64,000 nt of DNA from Primula veris (taxonomy: Eukaryota; Streptophyta; Magnoliopsida; Ericales; Primulaceae), in the NCBI GenBank assembly GCA_963682055.1, contig OY821747.1:21016126-21080125 (forward strand), given 5' to 3'. The notes below the pieces were generated by a model that saw only the letters and a list, made by a program, of their open reading frames with translations, made no database searches and was not told the DNA's origin. This document shows, piece by piece, positions 60,525 through 64,000 of the stretch (the stretch's first letter is position 1; each line of letters begins with the position of its first letter). The position numbers and the translations under genes were made by a program.

Positions 60525-61530
60525 TCAGTAACAGAAGTGAATTTTGAGTTTATTGCAACCGAAAGATGCATTCAAGTGTGTTGCTATCGTGAAAATGAAG
60601 AAGTGAACTTTGAAATTTTAGGGGGGTTGAATTTTATTTTGAAATTGCCAGAAATATAATATTCCCACAGCAGTGTTAGTGAATAGGGATGAAAATGTTG
60701 CAATATTTTCTTTCATTTTGTACCGTACGAGGGTGATATGGCTACCACTGGGAATTTGGATTAGAATTATTTCTCTACCTATTTTCTGTACAAACATCTA
60801 CCACTAACTAGGAAAATATGCCGTTTGGGAACACGATTATCACTTGATAAGAGTTGCTCATTTCGATTTCTTTCCTTAGCTTTTTTTCTGTACGCATCAA
60901 TCTTTATACATTGATTATGAAAAGTTGCTCTTTGGTGAAAGTGAAATTTGCATTATCACATTGATTATGAAAAGTTGCCCTTTGAAAAAAGTAAACATGG
61001 ATTTTCATAACTTGATGGATTATTAGCTTATTCCCATCAATTTTTGTCAGTGTCTACTAAAAGTACACTCATATAATTGGATGCCAGTATCTTCCAAATC
61101 ACACTTATCAAATATCTCCAATCCAGATTTACGGCAACTAAATCTTTTTAAATTCTTTCTTAAATACCATATATTATGAAACAAAAGTTCTTACATTCTG
61201 CTATAACATTTATGTAACGATTCATCTTCATTAATGTGAAGATGATGTATTTAATTCATGATTTCCTCGTGAAACAAAATTCTTTGGATTGCGTTTTAAT
61301 AATGAGCAAAATTTATTCTGTATAGATAGTCACACTCTCACGATAGAATTAGCAACTAGTGATGAAAGATGGGAAAACTGATTTTTTTTGGGTGCAATTT
61401 TGGATTGTTAAGAAATTTTGCATAAGATTCGCGAAACAACTGCTTACAAACGTGTATTACCAGAATTCTAAGTAATCTGAAATATGATTTCACAAACAAC
61501 AAAATATGATTTCATCATATTATATATTCA
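60525..61530. other. 3' flank of the WVD2-like gene
   Basis: It presumably includes the 3' untranslated region of the upstream gene and, near its right end, that of the convergent minus-strand gene. No other feature is supported. Confidence 0.4.
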
Positions 61531-62238
61531 TTATAACAAAACAACATAAAAACATACAGTAATAGATATATAATTCACAAACAGCCAACAACAAAAGAGT
61601 TGTTGCCTTGTTGGGTACAAGAAATCAATTTCCCAAATAAGAAAACTCATACAAAGTTTCTTCAACAAAGCACCAACCTTCATAATATTCATCATCAAAC
61701 ACCAATTCACAAATTTTTCATCATTTTCATTCTCATCACCACTCTTGATATCAACTTCTAGAGATTCAACTTCACAATCATGAACCTCATCAATATTCTT
61801 GATATCATGCACCTCATCCACACAATCATGAACCTCATCACCATTCTTGATATCATTGGCTAAACATGCAACCTCACACGACTCCTCGTACACCTCATCC
61901 ACATAGTATTCTTCCTCCCCATCCATTTCTGCCAAAAACCCGGTTCTAGAAAAGCCTACCTGGTTCAAACCGGGTCGGAACCTGAGTTTTTGGGTGCCCT
62001 TAGTCTTGTCCTTTGACTTATAAGTCGGGGCTTCATGGCAGGCCCTGCACTTGGGCCTGCCACATTTCCCGGTAAACTTTGAGTGATTAGTGGGCTTCTT
62101 CAAGACCCTGGTGAACAAACCAGATGTTGGTGGTGAGTCGAACCGGTTTAGGTACCTAGTCTCGGGTCTTGGGTTTAACGGGCCTGGAAGGATGAGGTGG
62201 CACCGTACCATGCCATGCTGGTAACCCTTCCTCTTCAT
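61531..62238 (-). CDS. Small conserved plant protein of unknown function, probably frameshifted
   Basis: The minus-strand protein begins MKRKGYQHGMVRCHLILPGP, then FDSPPTSGLFTRV, KPTNHSKFTGKCGRPKCRAC(H), KSKDKTKGTQKLRF, followed by an acidic tail with DEVHD repeats. I recognise the N-terminal half as a plant-specific family without known function; the Cys-rich CGRPKCRACH could bind metal, which is inference. An upstream ATG at 62301 adds 21 codons, but a TATA box at 62305-62312 places it before the likely transcription start, so 62238 is preferred. Near 61714-61718 (a T-run, A-run on the coding strand) the frame seems to shift: the other frame continues ELVFDDEYYEGWCFVEE and ends at TGA 61627-61625, whereas the annotated frame runs into 3'UTR-like codons. 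Confidence 0.72.
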   Translation of the reverse strand: MKRKGYQHGMVRCHLILPGPLNPRPETRYLNRFDSPPTSGLFTRVLKKPTNHSKFTGKCGRPKCRACHEAPTYKSKDKTKGTQKLRFRPGLNQVGFSRTGFLAEMDGEEEYYVDEVYEESCEVACLANDIKNGDEVHDCVDEVHDIKNIDEVHDCEVESLEVDIKSGDENENDEKFVNWCLMMNIMKVGALLKKLCMSFLIWEIDFLYPTRQQLFCCWLFVNYISITVCFYVVLL

Positions 62239-62304
62239 TTTTCTCGTTTTCTTGAAGGCTTGAAATGGAAATGTTTGATATGAATGGGTATATGTATCCA
62301 TAGG

Positions 62305-62312
62305 TTTATATA
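62305..62312 (-). promoter_or_regulatory. TATA box of the minus-strand gene
   Basis: TATATAAA on the minus strand, 67 bases before the preferred ATG at 62238. Transcription would be expected to start about 25-35 bases downstream, near 62275-62280. Confidence 0.6.
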
Positions 62313-62319
62313 GAAGAGA

Positions 62320-63381
62320 TGATGATGAGAGGTTGAGTTTGTCAATGTCTGTACGTGTTGCCTAAGCTTATAACGTGTGGGACAACTATATTCCCTATTT
62401 TATAATTAGATTTATTGTCAGTTGGATGTTTATTTTATACTTTTAAGACTTTCAAGTCTCAAGATTCCTAGAGAACCATTATTACTACTGAATAATGTGA
62501 CATTTAATTATAGTACTGAACAAAATGAGTGTTGGGGAAAAATGACTCGAGGAGTAAAATAAGTTTAGGCAATATTGATATTTTTTTGGTTCCTTTCTTT
62601 AATTGTTTGGACTAATTTAACATCTACTATTGAATAATGAAACATATTTTATCGAACATACGTATGTTGAGAAAACGGCTCAAAATGGAAAAATGACTTC
62701 AGGAAATATATTGATATTTTCTTGCTTTCTTTCTACAATTGTCTGGACCAAACTTGCAGCTATATGTCTATTTAAATTCCGAAGGAAATAAAACTGCTAA
62801 TATTTGTAAAGGCGAAATTATTTGAAGGCATAATAAGCATCAGACGATATCTTGAACATTCTTAGGTTGTTGCACCTCAGCCACCTACATGCAAACATGA
62901 TGATCAGATCACTGTTGAGCAAAGCACGATCGGGTACACTTCTTGTTTCGAACCAAAGGAAAATTTGCCACTTACAACCAGGCGTATTTCTTCAAAACCA
63001 TGTTACGGCAGTTCCATTTTTTTATCTCCATATTATATAGTAAGCACAACCAAACTTCACAGAATTTCCTCGTAAGAGGAACTAAAAATTTTATCAGAAG
63101 AAAATATTTTTTTTATACAGACAGCCATGTATGTAGATGAAACTTTACACAAGCTTTTATCTTGAGAGAAATGAAGCGAAAGAGAACTTCATAGTGCATA
63201 CGAGTCTCATTCGTCAAAATACTGTATACATATGGTTCTTGCTATAACACGATTTACAATCATCAGAATTGCACTCTGTATAAGTTGTACATATGCAGAA
63301 TATATACAGCAAAGCGAGGGACTACATAAAAGTAACTGATATTTACATTAAATGAGTAATAAGTTGAAGCCAAATCAATGG
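62320..63381. other. Intergenic DNA between two minus-strand genes
   Basis: The right part, roughly 63150-63381, is likely the 3' untranslated region of the cystinosin-type gene; the left part is promoter DNA of the small gene. No other exon or repeat is supported. Confidence 0.4.
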
Positions 63382-63985
63382 TTACACATTTTCTGAATAT
63401 TGGTCATCTGTAGATTTAAGAAACGGTTTTTTGCTTACCGTATCAGGATGAGGAGAGGTGGGAGTTTTCTTGGCACGATACAACACATAATGTTGCAAAA
63501 TGAATAATAGATCAAAGGATATAGACACCTGCAGATGAAAAGTTCCAAAAAAAATTATAAAAGAATGCAGTAGTATATCGGTATGAAATAGATCACAATG
63601 CATTTCACAATTTGAATGTATATGAATTTGACAGTCCTTATTGCATTTTACATGATAGTTAGGAGACAGCGTGAAAAACTATTTTCGTGAACAATAATAA
63701 TACATGAGCTTCTTTCTATATTTTAGTTGGTCCCTAATGGCAAAGGAAAGGTAGATATAGGAAGATAGTTAATGATACTGGAACTCTACTTCGCTACAAC
63801 AAAATAAAAGTGAAAAGATTTACAGTATCAATCTATTATATTACCCATTCCCAAGAAAAGGAAATTTCAAACCCTTGATAATATTACTGTTGAGAAGAAG
63901 GTACTATAATCAAACAAGAGAGAAATGATTCATACCAAGGACAGCAACGTCTTTCCTATATTTCCATTAAAGTTCACCCACGAAT
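63382..63985 (-). CDS. Cystinosin homologue, last two exons (gene continues beyond the window)
   Basis: Lysosomal/vacuolar cystine-proton symporter of the PQ-loop family. Two exons on the minus strand, 63985-63936 and 63528-63382, with AG acceptors and a GT donor at the joining intron. They encode SWVNFNGNIGKTLLSL followed by VSISFDLLFILQHYVLYRAK and a 27-residue hydrophilic tail ending SENV and TAA. GN(I/M)GKTLLSL(V/I)SI.FD.LF..QHYVLY is the last membrane segment of plant cystinosin-like proteins as I recall them. The five N-terminal exons' worth of sequence lies outside the window. A different PQ-loop protein is unlikely given the match. Confidence 0.88.
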
Positions 63986-64000
63986 CTGAAAGGAGTAAAC

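Noticed and set aside
62239..62301. Upstream ATG of the small minus-strand gene as the true start
   Set aside because: A TATA box only 4-11 bases before it would place it upstream of the transcription start, and the conserved protein begins at MKRKGYQHG.

Overview
The window is nuclear DNA from a flowering plant, most likely a eudicot. It has large AT-rich introns with GT-AG borders, plant-specific genes and several superfamilies of plant transposable elements. I could not fix the species. Gene density is low: three complete multi-exon genes, one small gene with a probable frameshift, and the 3' end of a fifth gene running off the right edge. Exon borders were assigned by hand from reading frame, splice signals and remembered family sequence.

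Layout. 1-7.1 kb is repeat-rich intergenic DNA with LTR-like fragments, a decayed kelch-like gene and tandem repeats. 7.88-20.06 kb (+) is AUG6, the HAUS6-type augmin subunit, in 13 coding exons; its introns hold a solo LTR, two hAT-type MITEs and a dispersed repeat family. A LINE tail lies at 20.8-21.3 kb. 24.36-32.16 kb (+) is a two-module peptidyl serine alpha-galactosyltransferase in 8 exons. 32.2-38.5 kb is intergenic with two MITEs. 38.55-50.96 kb is one degraded Ty3/gypsy-type LTR retrotransposon with about 2.4-kb LTRs, a tRNA-iMet primer binding site and an integrase remnant. It carries a piece of a host ADP/ATP carrier gene, a 5'-truncated LINE, and a PIF/Harbinger DNA transposon inside its left LTR; the right LTR keeps the empty target site. 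50.96-54.3 kb is a cluster of MITEs. 54.33-60.52 kb (+) is a WVD2-like TPX2-domain gene. 61.5-62.3 kb (-) is a small plant-specific gene. 63.38-63.99 kb (-) holds the last two exons of a cystinosin homologue.

The genes do not form a pathway. AUG6 and the WVD2-like protein both act on microtubules, but they lie 34 kb apart with unrelated genes between, so I infer no functional cluster. No undescribed operon-like system is visible. The most unusual features are the nested retrotransposon with its captured carrier fragment and dateable insertions, and a recurring local pattern: in all three large genes an exon end together with its splice donor has been duplicated into the neighbouring intron and has then decayed.
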